Assembly: GCA_016787265.1 (NCBI GenBank)
Contig: JAEUVF010000005.1
Location: forward strand, 186,001 to 250,000
Direction: 5' to 3'
DNA length: 64,000 bases
DNA from: Flavipsychrobacter sp.
GTDB lineage: Bacteria; Bacteroidota; Bacteroidia; Chitinophagales; Chitinophagaceae
How positions within the stretch are numbered: position 1 is the first letter of the stretch; each line of letters starts with the position of its first letter. A model generated the notes under the pieces. It searched no databases. It was not told where the DNA came from and saw only the letters and a list, made by a program, of their open reading frames with translations. Made by a program: the position numbers and the translations under genes. Below are positions 45,626-53,774 of the stretch, piece by piece.

Positions 45626-46183
45626 ATGCGTGTTAAATTGCTTACCCTTTTTACCGCAGTTGCCTGCTGTTTCTCTTTCTGTGGTACTGATCCGAAAATA
45701 ACTACTGCTGCGGCTTCAATACAAATTGATTCCCCATCACCGGCTGCCATTTCCTGTGCTGATCTGCTGACAACAGAAATGGTGGAAACGACCTGCGAAA
45801 TGAAAGGAATTGTTGAACGCGTAACTTCCGTTGAACAGTCCGGAAAAAATTGTAACCGATCATACCGGCTGGGGAAAGGCTGGGGAGATGATATGATATT
45901 TATCGCCACCCAAACGCCAGGAAAGGCAGACCTGAGTTATATCAAAAAAGCCTATGCCGATAAGGGCATAGAAGCAGTGAAAGGAATAGGTGAGGAAGCT
46001 TATACGATGAACTTCACCGACAAACTTACCGGCAGGCAGGAGCATCAACTGGTTTTTGTAAAGAAAAACCTGTTCATAGAAATCAAAACAAAAGAAAGTG
46101 CCAGCGCTAAAACTCCCTGTCCCTGTTACGATCTGGAGAACCTTAAAAAACTGGGTACTGCCATCGCCGCTAAAATCAATTGA
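45626..46183 (+). CDS. Exported small protein, function unknown (first of paralogous-looking pair)
   Basis: 185 aa from the ATG at 45626; a longer opening begins inside the response regulator gene but lacks a sensible signal. Hydrophobic leader MRVKLLTLFTAVACCFSFC, with Cys19 as possible lipid site (the residues before it, SF, are not ideal). The mature part starts CADLLTTEMV, has a central NCNRSYRL, a GIGEEAYTMNFTD segment with a short beta sheet and ends in a helix (LKKLGTAIAAKI). This C-x(n)-C layout, Gly-x-Gly-Asp-like turn and final helix resemble the protein at 47835-48407 and, loosely, DUF3558-type lipoproteins. Six cysteines remain after the leader. Start of a six-gene rightward cluster. 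Confidence 0.75.
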   Translation: MRVKLLTLFTAVACCFSFCGTDPKITTAAASIQIDSPSPAAISCADLLTTEMVETTCEMKGIVERVTSVEQSGKNCNRSYRLGKGWGDDMIFIATQTPGKADLSYIKKAYADKGIEAVKGIGEEAYTMNFTDKLTGRQEHQLVFVKKNLFIEIKTKESASAKTPCPCYDLENLKKLGTAIAAKIN

Positions 46184-46185
46184 TC

Positions 46186-47829
46186 GTGAAAGCCCTAATT
46201 GTCTGTTCCCTTTGTCTTTTGCTGCTGGCCTGCGCCAATGAAACCCCAAAAGAGGATGCAGGTTTAACGAAGGAAAATACGCATGCGGAAACGAATCCTG
46301 CTTCAGCAGCTGCTGCTTCGGAACCAGCTTCCTCAGGTAACAATGCTGTTCCCGCTATTCAAAGCAATTGGCAATCCTCGGAAGAAGACCGGCAGTACAT
46401 AGGTCATATGGAATTGAATAAACTCTATTTCCGATCAATCAAAGAGTACCAGGAAAAAGGAAAAGAGCGGATGGAAAATATCTACCGGCAACCCTTACCG
46501 GATGCCTTTGCTTACTTCCTGGTACAAAAGGACAGGCTGATTGAACAGCGTAAAAAATCTAAGTTCAAAGTTTCACAACCTACTATACCAGATGGGTGGG
46601 ACCAGCCCAATTTCATCGCCTATAATACGGAGTTGGCTGAATTGGAATACCGCTATGGCGATATGGATAATTTAGGTTATGGATGGCCGGTAGGATTTGA
46701 TCCGTTTTCCGGTGAATCAACGCCAAAGCATGATTATCCTTTTTATCCGGAACCGGATGATCCGGCTGGTACGGACCGGATTATGGTTATCTCGGGATAC
46801 GAATATGACAAAACAACTTTTTCCAAGCCCAATAAAGTGGATGGCTATACGAAATCCACTGAGCGGCCATATAATCTTCCTGAACCATTAAAACTATCCT
46901 TTGATCTAAGGGGCATGAAGGTTAAGCATGCCCTTCTGCAGCTGTTCCTGGACGATTTTCAACCGGCTACCTACCATTCCAAATTTCAGGTCTGGATAAA
47001 TGACCGGGAAGCCGTCTGGATCAGCAGTTATCTCAATGAGCTGAAACAGGGTGGACCAATTGGTAAATTATTGTCTGTTCAGGTATTACCGGAATTCCTG
47101 AACGAGGTAGAAACCGGCCAGCTGACCATCCGGATTGATGGTCCGGGTACCAATTCAGGCGATGGTTTCGGAGTGGATTTTATCCGGCTGTTGGTGAATC
47201 CCAAATCCATTCCTGTTTCTGCTCTTGCAGGTAAAGTGATAAATGCCAAAACCAAAACGCCCATCGGGCAAGCCATGGTAAAAGTATCCGGAGGCCGCGA
47301 GGTTCAAACCGGTGCTGAAGGGCTTTTTCAGCTTAGCGATGTGCCAATGGGCATGGTGGTAATTCAGGCTGCTGCAGCTGGATATAAGAATAATAAACTG
47401 GTGGAAACACTGGGAGCCAGGCCATTGGAAAAGCTGGTAATCAAACTCGAACCTGAAACGCAGGATAATCTGGCAGCTGAATTGGAAGAGAAGGGGAAAC
47501 TCGACCTGTACGGAATCTATTTTGATACCGACAAAGCCGTCCTGAAGCCTGAATCGGAAAAAACACTGCAACAGGTACTCGCAATCATTCGGCAACATCC
47601 GGATTGGAAACTGGAAATAGGAGGGCATACGGATGCTGAAGGAAATGCTGCTTATAACCTCGAACTATCTCAAAAAAGGGCAAACGCAGTCGTAGACTGG
47701 CTGAAAAAATCAGCGGCTGCATCAAAACCTGGAGCTAAAGGTTATGGAGCTACCCAGCCGGTTGCAGATAATTCAACAGTTACCGGAAGAGCTTTAAACA
47801 GACGTGTAGAGATTAAACTTTTAAAATAA
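46186..47829 (+). CDS. OmpA-family lipoprotein with jelly-roll and carboxypeptidase-regulatory-like domains
   Basis: 547 aa from the GTG at 46186-46188, 2 bp after the preceding stop. Lipobox LLAC (Cys16), low-complexity Ala/Ser/Glu linker, a unique N-terminal domain (about 60-180), a beta-rich domain (about 195-340; FDLRGMKVKHALLQLFLDDFQ), a carboxypeptidase-regulatory-like domain (about 345-425) and the C-terminal OmpA domain (about 440-547; GIYFDTDKAVLKPES, IGGHTDAEGNAAYNLELSQKRA, ALNRRVEI), which binds peptidoglycan. The protein therefore links the outer membrane to the cell wall while presenting other domains. Central gene of the unknown envelope cluster. Confidence 0.85.
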   Translation: MKALIVCSLCLLLLACANETPKEDAGLTKENTHAETNPASAAAASEPASSGNNAVPAIQSNWQSSEEDRQYIGHMELNKLYFRSIKEYQEKGKERMENIYRQPLPDAFAYFLVQKDRLIEQRKKSKFKVSQPTIPDGWDQPNFIAYNTELAELEYRYGDMDNLGYGWPVGFDPFSGESTPKHDYPFYPEPDDPAGTDRIMVISGYEYDKTTFSKPNKVDGYTKSTERPYNLPEPLKLSFDLRGMKVKHALLQLFLDDFQPATYHSKFQVWINDREAVWISSYLNELKQGGPIGKLLSVQVLPEFLNEVETGQLTIRIDGPGTNSGDGFGVDFIRLLVNPKSIPVSALAGKVINAKTKTPIGQAMVKVSGGREVQTGAEGLFQLSDVPMGMVVIQAAAAGYKNNKLVETLGARPLEKLVIKLEPETQDNLAAELEEKGKLDLYGIYFDTDKAVLKPESEKTLQQVLAIIRQHPDWKLEIGGHTDAEGNAAYNLELSQKRANAVVDWLKKSAAASKPGAKGYGATQPVADNSTVTGRALNRRVEIKLLK

Positions 47830-47834
47830 CTACT

Positions 47835-48407
47835 ATGTATAAACGAATATTATTTGCATTGATTATTGGCTCTATTGGCTGTGTAGAAGCTGAAGACAAA
47901 CTTGCGGAAGACTCGCCTGTTACTTCTTCAGCAGCTAGTGCTGAAACAGGCACATCAACAGCACAGGATCAACCCAATGAAAATTGCTCCTTTTTATTTC
48001 CTTCCGGACTTCAGAAGGAATTAGCGGCACAAAATCTTCAGGTTGATTTTGCTATTCAGACCGATAAAGTTTGTGATCAGCGATACGAGAACAGGAAAAC
48101 CAAGGCGGTATTGTGGATCAACCTGGAAAAATTTGAAGACACCGCTCAGTTGAAACGAATCATGATGAGTCTTGCCCAGATGCCGGGTTATCTTGGCCTG
48201 ATCGATGCAGGAGATGGAGGAACACTGTTTCATGAAACAACCAATAAATCAGAGATCATCCGGGCCGCTTTTCGTGCCGGTTCCTATAAGTGCATTATTC
48301 AAACCTCTATTCCAGAGAATGGTAAACCTATTGATGGAATACTCTTCAACGAAGACGAAATCCGGCAACTCGCAATGGATTGGGGTACTCAACTCAAACA
48401 ACTCTAA
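47835..48407 (+). CDS. Lipoprotein, function unknown (second of paralogous-looking pair)
   Basis: 190 aa. Lipobox SIGC (Cys16), Ser/Thr/Glu linker, then a domain beginning CSFLFPSGLQKELA with a central VCDQRYEN, a LGLIDAGDGGTLFHE segment and a final helix (IRQLAMDWGTQLKQL). The layout matches the protein encoded at 45626-46183, on the other side of the OmpA gene. 5 bp after the OmpA stop. Outer-membrane lipoprotein by prediction. Confidence 0.78.
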   Translation: MYKRILFALIIGSIGCVEAEDKLAEDSPVTSSAASAETGTSTAQDQPNENCSFLFPSGLQKELAAQNLQVDFAIQTDKVCDQRYENRKTKAVLWINLEKFEDTAQLKRIMMSLAQMPGYLGLIDAGDGGTLFHETTNKSEIIRAAFRAGSYKCIIQTSIPENGKPIDGILFNEDEIRQLAMDWGTQLKQL

Positions 48408-48409
48408 CC

Positions 48410-49690
48410 ATGAAAAATATCCTGCTGACTACCTGCTTGTTGGTTCTTTGTTGCTGTATGGTATCAGAAGCCATTGCCCAGCCGTTTACACTGGACAAAA
48501 AACTGAAAATGGTAAAACTCCAGCTCGAAAATCAAAAAGACTGGAAAGGGGCAAAAGGCATTGCAGGCGTGGGGAAACTTTCCCCTAAAGGTGAATTTTT
48601 TTATGTGAAAGGAGCATCCATGTTTCAGCCGATTGATGTTTTCTTGGTGGGACCGGATGGCAAAAACGCCCGGATGGAAATTGTCAAAAATAACTGGGAA
48701 GATGTAGAGCTGAAAGGTTCGACAACCGATGCGCCTGATGGAATTGCCAATCTCAAATTAAGATCCTATGGTGATTTTGGTATTCGGGTATATTCTGATA
48801 CAGATGAAGGAGATTATCAGTTGGTGGTGTATGCCAGTCCGGAAGTCAAAAACAACCTGCCATCTCCTTTTGTAAAGATGGAGGGTACAAAGGAAAAACC
48901 GAAAACAGAAAATGCAGATGGACAAAGTAATATATTATGGATGGCAGGTGGAATCATTGTGTTATTACTGGTTATAATCCTGATTCTGCTGAAGAATAAA
49001 AAAGGGAAGACGCTTATCCTGCTTGCTCCGATTTCCATTTTATTGCAACCGACTCCGTTGTTTGCGCAAAGCTGGCAGATGCAGAAGCACCTTTCGCAGA
49101 TCCAGGAAATAATGGAAAGCAAGAATGCGGAAAACATTCTGAAAAAACTGAAAGAGCTGAAAGAGCAGGGCGTCTCCATCAAGGAACTACTGGAAGCGTA
49201 CACGGGCATCGGCGATTGTATGGATCTTCCTATGCCTCCGGGTATGCCGTCCATTCCCAGCTTTTGTGCGGAGGAGGAAGAAGGCGCAGCAAGTACGGTA
49301 AGCGATTCACGCGGTGATTGTGCCCGTTGTTTTGTCGAAGCAAGAGGGGAGTTTGAAAAAGTTCGGTATAACCTCGAGCAGCTTCGGGTCATTTACAAAT
49401 GCACGAAAGATTTTTCAAAGAAAGCTATTGCCTTCGGTGATAACACATCCGGTATACATGCCATTTCCGGACTGGCCTGGCAGGCACAGAAAGTGAAGAT
49501 TGAAGGCAGTGTGAAGGATATGGAAAAAGCCTACGACTTGAAATACACGGAACTTATTGGAAAACTACAGGAAAGCCTGATTGCACTCGCTGTTTGTGAA
49601 GAACAATTTGGCACGCCCGACTGGTATGATCGCTATGGTTATATGTTCTATGAATTCGTAAAGGAAAAATACAAACGCAGCGGTGAATAA
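48410..49690 (+). CDS. Exported two-part protein with internal signal-peptide-like helix, function unknown
   Basis: 426 aa from the ATG at 48410, 2 bp after the preceding stop. Cleavable signal (MKNILLTTCLLVLCCCMVSEAIAQ, 24 residues), beta-rich domain (about 28-150), charged linker, membrane helix (about 175-194), a short basic loop KNKKGK, a second hydrophobic helix (about 201-218) ending in a signal-peptidase-like PLFAQS, and a helical C-terminal domain (about 221-426) with six cysteines, including GDCARCFVEA. The topology predicts both domains in the periplasm with a hairpin in the inner membrane. It looks like two exported proteins joined by a retained second signal peptide. Confidence 0.75.
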   Translation: MKNILLTTCLLVLCCCMVSEAIAQPFTLDKKLKMVKLQLENQKDWKGAKGIAGVGKLSPKGEFFYVKGASMFQPIDVFLVGPDGKNARMEIVKNNWEDVELKGSTTDAPDGIANLKLRSYGDFGIRVYSDTDEGDYQLVVYASPEVKNNLPSPFVKMEGTKEKPKTENADGQSNILWMAGGIIVLLLVIILILLKNKKGKTLILLAPISILLQPTPLFAQSWQMQKHLSQIQEIMESKNAENILKKLKELKEQGVSIKELLEAYTGIGDCMDLPMPPGMPSIPSFCAEEEEGAASTVSDSRGDCARCFVEARGEFEKVRYNLEQLRVIYKCTKDFSKKAIAFGDNTSGIHAISGLAWQAQKVKIEGSVKDMEKAYDLKYTELIGKLQESLIALAVCEEQFGTPDWYDRYGYMFYEFVKEKYKRSGE

Positions 49691-49708
49691 TTACAATAAT
49701 ACCTGCAT

Positions 49709-50491
49709 ATGAAAAATTGCATCTTATTTATTTTACTAGTTTCTTCTTTTTTGGCGCATGCTCAAAAGGATAAAAACAAAACAAACAATATTAAAAAGCC
49801 TGTAGAGCGAAAAGCTGTAAGGGATATTTCAAGAGGTCCGGCTGATTTTGATCTTGGATTAATGGAAAATCTGTCGTTTGACTTTGTTAAGTCCGAATAC
49901 CGGGAGTTGAAGAAAAAACACCTGGAAGCATTTGGGTCCAATTATGAATCGCAACTGGGTAAAAAAGCTCTGTTTGCGGAAGAATTGAAAGTGCGGGTGG
50001 GTGTAGACAATTTAGGTACGGAAACCTGGGCTTTCCGGAATAGCATTATGAATGCATCTATCCTTGAAGGTTTTTTTGATTTTACGAAAAGGACAACAAT
50101 AAACCGCACAACAATCTGGCATTTTGATACCCGGCTTACCATGGATTATTCAATCGAATCTGGTAAACTGGCAGAGGTATGGATTCCAATAAAAGGAAAG
50201 GAGACCAATAAAGAAGTTTTAGTCAAATATCCCTTACCCATCCCGGGCTTGCGGGGTGTTCAGAAGGTTGCAGCGAAAACCGGTAACAAGGAAATTTTTC
50301 TTGTACCGGGTCTATGGTATACCATCCGGCTGGAATTGGTGCCGCAAGAACAGGACAAAAATAATAAGAACAATGCTGTTTATATGAATTTCATAATTGA
50401 CAAGAGTGGAAGTATTACGGATAGAAAAGGTCCTTTTATTATACCCGCCAACAGGGCGGGGGCAGGTGTTTCTGTCACAACCGGAGACTAA
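49709..50491 (+). CDS. Exported protein, function unknown
   Basis: 260 aa. Signal peptide ending in HAQ (about residue 19), then a highly basic segment (KDKNKTNNIKKPVERK), a helical stretch (about 55-95; KSEYRELKKKHLEAFGSNYESQLGKKA) and a beta-rich remainder. No recognised family. 18 bp after the preceding gene and 39 bp before the LytTR gene. Confidence 0.72.
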   Translation: MKNCILFILLVSSFLAHAQKDKNKTNNIKKPVERKAVRDISRGPADFDLGLMENLSFDFVKSEYRELKKKHLEAFGSNYESQLGKKALFAEELKVRVGVDNLGTETWAFRNSIMNASILEGFFDFTKRTTINRTTIWHFDTRLTMDYSIESGKLAEVWIPIKGKETNKEVLVKYPLPIPGLRGVQKVAAKTGNKEIFLVPGLWYTIRLELVPQEQDKNNKNNAVYMNFIIDKSGSITDRKGPFIIPANRAGAGVSVTTGD

Positions 50492-50530
50492 ACAGCTGAA
50501 TTTTTCTTAATTTGTGGATCGCATATTTCT

Positions 50531-51385
50531 ATGTTATCCATTTCTTCTATAGCGATTAAAATTCAATCTGCTGCCAGGATACTACTGGTGCTTATTACCT
50601 GTCTTGTGTTTTTCACGCTGGTACAGGATTATCTGTTTGCATCATTCAGGGGCGGTGGTTACTACATAGAGGAATCGCTGTTATTCAGTAGTTTTTGGCT
50701 GTTTTTTATTCCGCTATGGTGGGTACAGTGGTATTGGTTACAGTATAAAGTGAAGGTATCGGTTCCCGGGATGCTTATCGCCATACTTGTTCCAATATTC
50801 ATTCATCTCTTAGTGTATGCCGGCTTTATATGGTTGTTTTCAGGTCTGTTTTTTAAGTTGCATTTTGCAGTAAAGCAAACTTTCTGGTTTGGGTTGACCG
50901 AATACTTATATGTACTGCTGGGATTTTATGTGGCACCGGTACTTTTAAAAGGTTGGTATGTTCAGCGTAAAGCTGTAGATGAACCAGAGCAGGTTTCTCC
51001 TGTTCAGGAATCCAGCCCACTACGTCAGTTACTGGTGGCGGATGGTAACCGGAAGGTGGTTGTTGCGGTAACCGATATTCTTTATCTCGAAGCCAGCAGT
51101 CCCTATGTGATGCTGTACCTGGAGAAGAAAAAACTCCTTCACCGCGAAACCCTGAAAGGTCTGGAGGCGCAATTGGATCCGGCGGAATTTGTCCGGGTAC
51201 ATAAATCCTGCATCGTCAACTGTAAAAAAATTCAGGCAGTTCGCTCCAGGGGCAATGGTGATTATGAGCTGGACCTGGTTACAGGGACAGTCATCCGGCT
51301 GAGCAGAAATTATGTTTCCCATTTCAGGCAGGTATTCCAGCAGTTCGGGCCTCAGGTTACCCATATTTTCACACAGGATAGCTGA
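50531..51385 (+). CDS. Membrane-bound LytTR-family transcription regulator
   Basis: 284 aa. Four membrane helices (about 17-37, 55-78, 83-107, 118-140), a linker, and a LytTR DNA-binding domain (about 165-270) with VVAVTDILYLEASSPYVMLYL, the pattern HRETLKGLEAQLDPAEFVRVHKSCIVN in shortened form LKGLEAQL..FVRVHKSCIVN, and a final RLSRNYVSHF. There is no receiver domain, so it is a one-component, membrane-tethered regulator. It ends the envelope cluster and is the likely controller of that cluster or of the dioxygenase gene that follows. Confidence 0.88.
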   Translation: MLSISSIAIKIQSAARILLVLITCLVFFTLVQDYLFASFRGGGYYIEESLLFSSFWLFFIPLWWVQWYWLQYKVKVSVPGMLIAILVPIFIHLLVYAGFIWLFSGLFFKLHFAVKQTFWFGLTEYLYVLLGFYVAPVLLKGWYVQRKAVDEPEQVSPVQESSPLRQLLVADGNRKVVVAVTDILYLEASSPYVMLYLEKKKLLHRETLKGLEAQLDPAEFVRVHKSCIVNCKKIQAVRSRGNGDYELDLVTGTVIRLSRNYVSHFRQVFQQFGPQVTHIFTQDS

Positions 51386-51437
51386 TTTGATTTGTAATTG
51401 AGTGCAGGACAGCGCTTTTTTGCTGAAAAACATAACT

Positions 51438-52652
51438 ATGATTTTTTCAGTACCTCTTTCCCGGATTTTGTTATCGTTGGCAATAGTGCTGTTGGGCAGT
51501 CTTGTTTCCTGCAAAGGACAGCCAGCTTCAACACAGATACAGACCAATTCACAAGGAAAAATCGGGGGTTCCTGCGAAGGCTGCGAACTCATTTTTGTTG
51601 GCATGCCTGCTGAAATAAGGGCTGTTGATACCAGTGCCGGATGGACTGAAAAGGGGCAGCGCTTGTTGATTTCCGGCACCATTTACCAGGCTGATGGTGT
51701 AAGTCCTGCTCCCGGTGTGGTCCTCTATTACTGGCAAACGGATGCTTCTGGTTTATATGCCCCTGCTGCCGGGCAGGAGCAACGTACGCTTCTACATGGC
51801 CATATCCGGGGTTGGGTAAAAACCGATGAAAAAGGGCGGTATGAGATCTACACCATCCGTCCGGGGGCTTATCCGCGAGAACCAATGCCTGCCCATGTTC
51901 ATTTTTTTCTGCTGGAACCGGGGGCGAGTGAAGCCTATTACACCGAAGATTTGAATTTTGACGATGATCCCCTGTTGATTGCACATCTGAAAAAATACCC
52001 GCCTGAAAACCGGGGAGGTTCCGGTATAGCCAGGATCCTGCTTAGGGATGGATTACAGGTTGCAGAACATGATATCAGATTGGGATTAAACATTCCCAAT
52101 CATCCAAAGGCTGCCCGAAAAGAAACGGGACTGGCGGTGGGTGAAGACCAGCCCTCCTTTATTCCTTATCATGCGTATGGCCCGGATAAGGGAACGAGAA
52201 CCTGCCCCGTTTGTAAATACGGGCGCTATCACGGACTGCTTTATTTTGTGGGGAATCGTCCCGATTGGCCGGCCATCCGATCCTGGCTGAGTTTTCTTGA
52301 AAAAGAATCGACCATCCGCCAACAATACCTGAAAGTCTATTTCATTTACGCCAATGAGCAGAATTATTCAAAGGCCCTAAGAGAAAGGGAACTGGAGAAC
52401 CTGGGTAAAGAACTGGGTATACAACGTGTGGCCTTAACCTTTGCTCCTTCCGTTCTGGATGAGGAAACTGAATTACATCTCAACAAAATCGATGCAACTA
52501 CAGCAGGTGTATTTGTTATTTACCGGCATCGGCGGATTGTAGCCCGCTTTGAAAATCTGCCACCAACAAAGGAAAATTTTGCGTTAATCAGCAATACCCT
52601 GGATAAAACCAGGGGCAACTATTTTGATCTGCAGGAGTTGCCGCATGATTAA
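51438..52652 (+). CDS. Exported intradiol-dioxygenase-like lipoprotein fused to a thioredoxin-like domain
   Basis: 404 aa from the ATG at 51438; upstream in-frame codons precede a proper signal peptide. Lipobox LVSC (Cys25). Intradiol ring-cleavage dioxygenase domain at about 50-220: YYWQTDASGLY (Tyr107), RPGAYP (Tyr145) and AHVHFF (His153, His155) are the four non-heme Fe(III) ligands. After about 245 comes a separate domain starting with CPVCKYG (Cys256, Cys259), followed by alternating beta/alpha elements of the thioredoxin type (LKVYFIYANEQ, LGIQRVALTF, TAGVFVIYRHR). Enzymatic substrate unknown; the periplasmic or surface location is unusual for catechol cleavage. Preceded by the LytTR gene (52 bp). 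Confidence 0.82.
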   Translation: MIFSVPLSRILLSLAIVLLGSLVSCKGQPASTQIQTNSQGKIGGSCEGCELIFVGMPAEIRAVDTSAGWTEKGQRLLISGTIYQADGVSPAPGVVLYYWQTDASGLYAPAAGQEQRTLLHGHIRGWVKTDEKGRYEIYTIRPGAYPREPMPAHVHFFLLEPGASEAYYTEDLNFDDDPLLIAHLKKYPPENRGGSGIARILLRDGLQVAEHDIRLGLNIPNHPKAARKETGLAVGEDQPSFIPYHAYGPDKGTRTCPVCKYGRYHGLLYFVGNRPDWPAIRSWLSFLEKESTIRQQYLKVYFIYANEQNYSKALRERELENLGKELGIQRVALTFAPSVLDEETELHLNKIDATTAGVFVIYRHRRIVARFENLPPTKENFALISNTLDKTRGNYFDLQELPHD

Positions 52653-52660
52653 GCTGGAGA

Positions 52661-52683
52661 TTCAGTAAAAATAGTCTACTGAA
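52661..52683. terminator. Weak hairpin at the convergent gene ends
   Basis: TTCAGTA / TACTGAA inverted repeat (7 bp, 9-nt loop) covering the end of the leftward lipoprotein gene and just past the dioxygenase stop. A/T-rich and no clear T-run, so only a modest terminator candidate. Confidence 0.25.
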
Positions 52684-53510
52684 ACTGTACCATTATGAGA
52701 TGGATTAGCAGGGTATTTGATTTCCTGATTCAATTTCATGATTCTGTACTCGTTTATAACAGGTTTGTTTTCATAAATGACAGTAGAGGCTATTGAACCG
52801 TCCTGGTTATATAGTTGCTGGGTGATTTTTGTTGGGTATTTCCGGAGATTGGCAAGCACCGGGTAATTGTGAATCTGGTAAAGAACGTGAAGGCTGGGAG
52901 AAATGTATACCCATGGTAAAAAATCACAGGTATCTGAATAGGATTCAATGGTAAAATCAATTTGTTTTTTATTGCTGGCATCAAATGAACTTGCTTTTTG
53001 CAGCGTTTTGTCAGGGTTAAATGTGTAAAATGTGCGTTGGATCATTTTTGATCCGGCTTCATTTATCTGGTGGTAGGTCATGAACAATAATTGACCACTT
53101 GAATGGTAATCAAATTTCAGTTCATATCCGTTTTCTGAAGGCAGGTCTTTGTATCGGTTTCGGATACTAACAAGTTGATTCAGGTTGTTATAAGTATACA
53201 TGTTGGTATGCATGGATATTTCCTGATGGTGTTGTACCATTTTTCCATTTTCCCAGTTGAAATGTATTTTATCCGAGATAGCACCGAATTTGTCTATTCG
53301 TTCTTTAATAGTGCTGTCTGTATTGTAATAAAAATGCGATTCTTTATCATCATCCCATTTCAGCGATCTTAATAGGGCTGCTGGTCTTGAATTAACAGGT
53401 GGAGGCTGATTGTCTGAATCTTTTTTGCAGGAAAGCAGAACGGTTGCTGAAATGACCAAAACGAAAAATGCAGGGCTTTTTGTTTGGATGATGAGGTTGT
53501 TTTTTGCCAT
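52662..53510 (-). CDS. Lipoprotein of unknown function, YD-repeat-like beta strands
   Basis: 282 aa. Signal and lipobox LLSC (Cys28), then beta-strand repeats of the type Y.YN..N.L.S and F.FN.DKTL.K (for example MYTYNNLNQLVSI, FYTFNPDKTLQKA), like the Bacteroidota DUF4595-type lipoproteins that resemble single YD repeats. The final residues SVDYFY form a C-terminal strand. Monocistronic: convergent with the dioxygenase gene, and 264 bp of non-coding DNA precede it. Function unknown. Confidence 0.78.
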   Translation of the reverse strand: MAKNNLIIQTKSPAFFVLVISATVLLSCKKDSDNQPPPVNSRPAALLRSLKWDDDKESHFYYNTDSTIKERIDKFGAISDKIHFNWENGKMVQHHQEISMHTNMYTYNNLNQLVSIRNRYKDLPSENGYELKFDYHSSGQLLFMTYHQINEAGSKMIQRTFYTFNPDKTLQKASSFDASNKKQIDFTIESYSDTCDFLPWVYISPSLHVLYQIHNYPVLANLRKYPTKITQQLYNQDGSIASTVIYENKPVINEYRIMKLNQEIKYPANPSHNGTVSVDYFY

Positions 53511-53705
53511 TGATGAAGGAATTGCAGGTTCGGAAATGGACGTACTTGCTGGAATATTTTTGAACCTGAAATGAGATTTATAATTGTTAAAGCGTTGCGT
53601 TTGGGTTAGCTGAAATTGTTGTCATTTTATCTAGTAATGCATTGATTTTTTGTTCAGGAAAAGTTGGCTGAAGCAAGTTGTTGAGTTCGAGGTGAAAAGT
53701 AAGGG

Positions 53706-53736
53706 TTGCCCTGTAAGGCGAAAAAGGCTTAATTTG
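53706..53736 (+). promoter_or_regulatory. Promoter candidate for the DUF1080 gene
   Basis: TTG (53706-53708), 20-bp spacer, then TTAATTTG (53729-53736), one mismatch from TAnnTTTG. It lies 38 bp before the ATG at 53775, inside the 264-bp non-coding gap. The rest of that gap shows no other clear signal. Confidence 0.4.
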
Positions 53737-53774
53737 AACCTGTTAATTGCTCAACAAACAAGAATTGATTGAAT

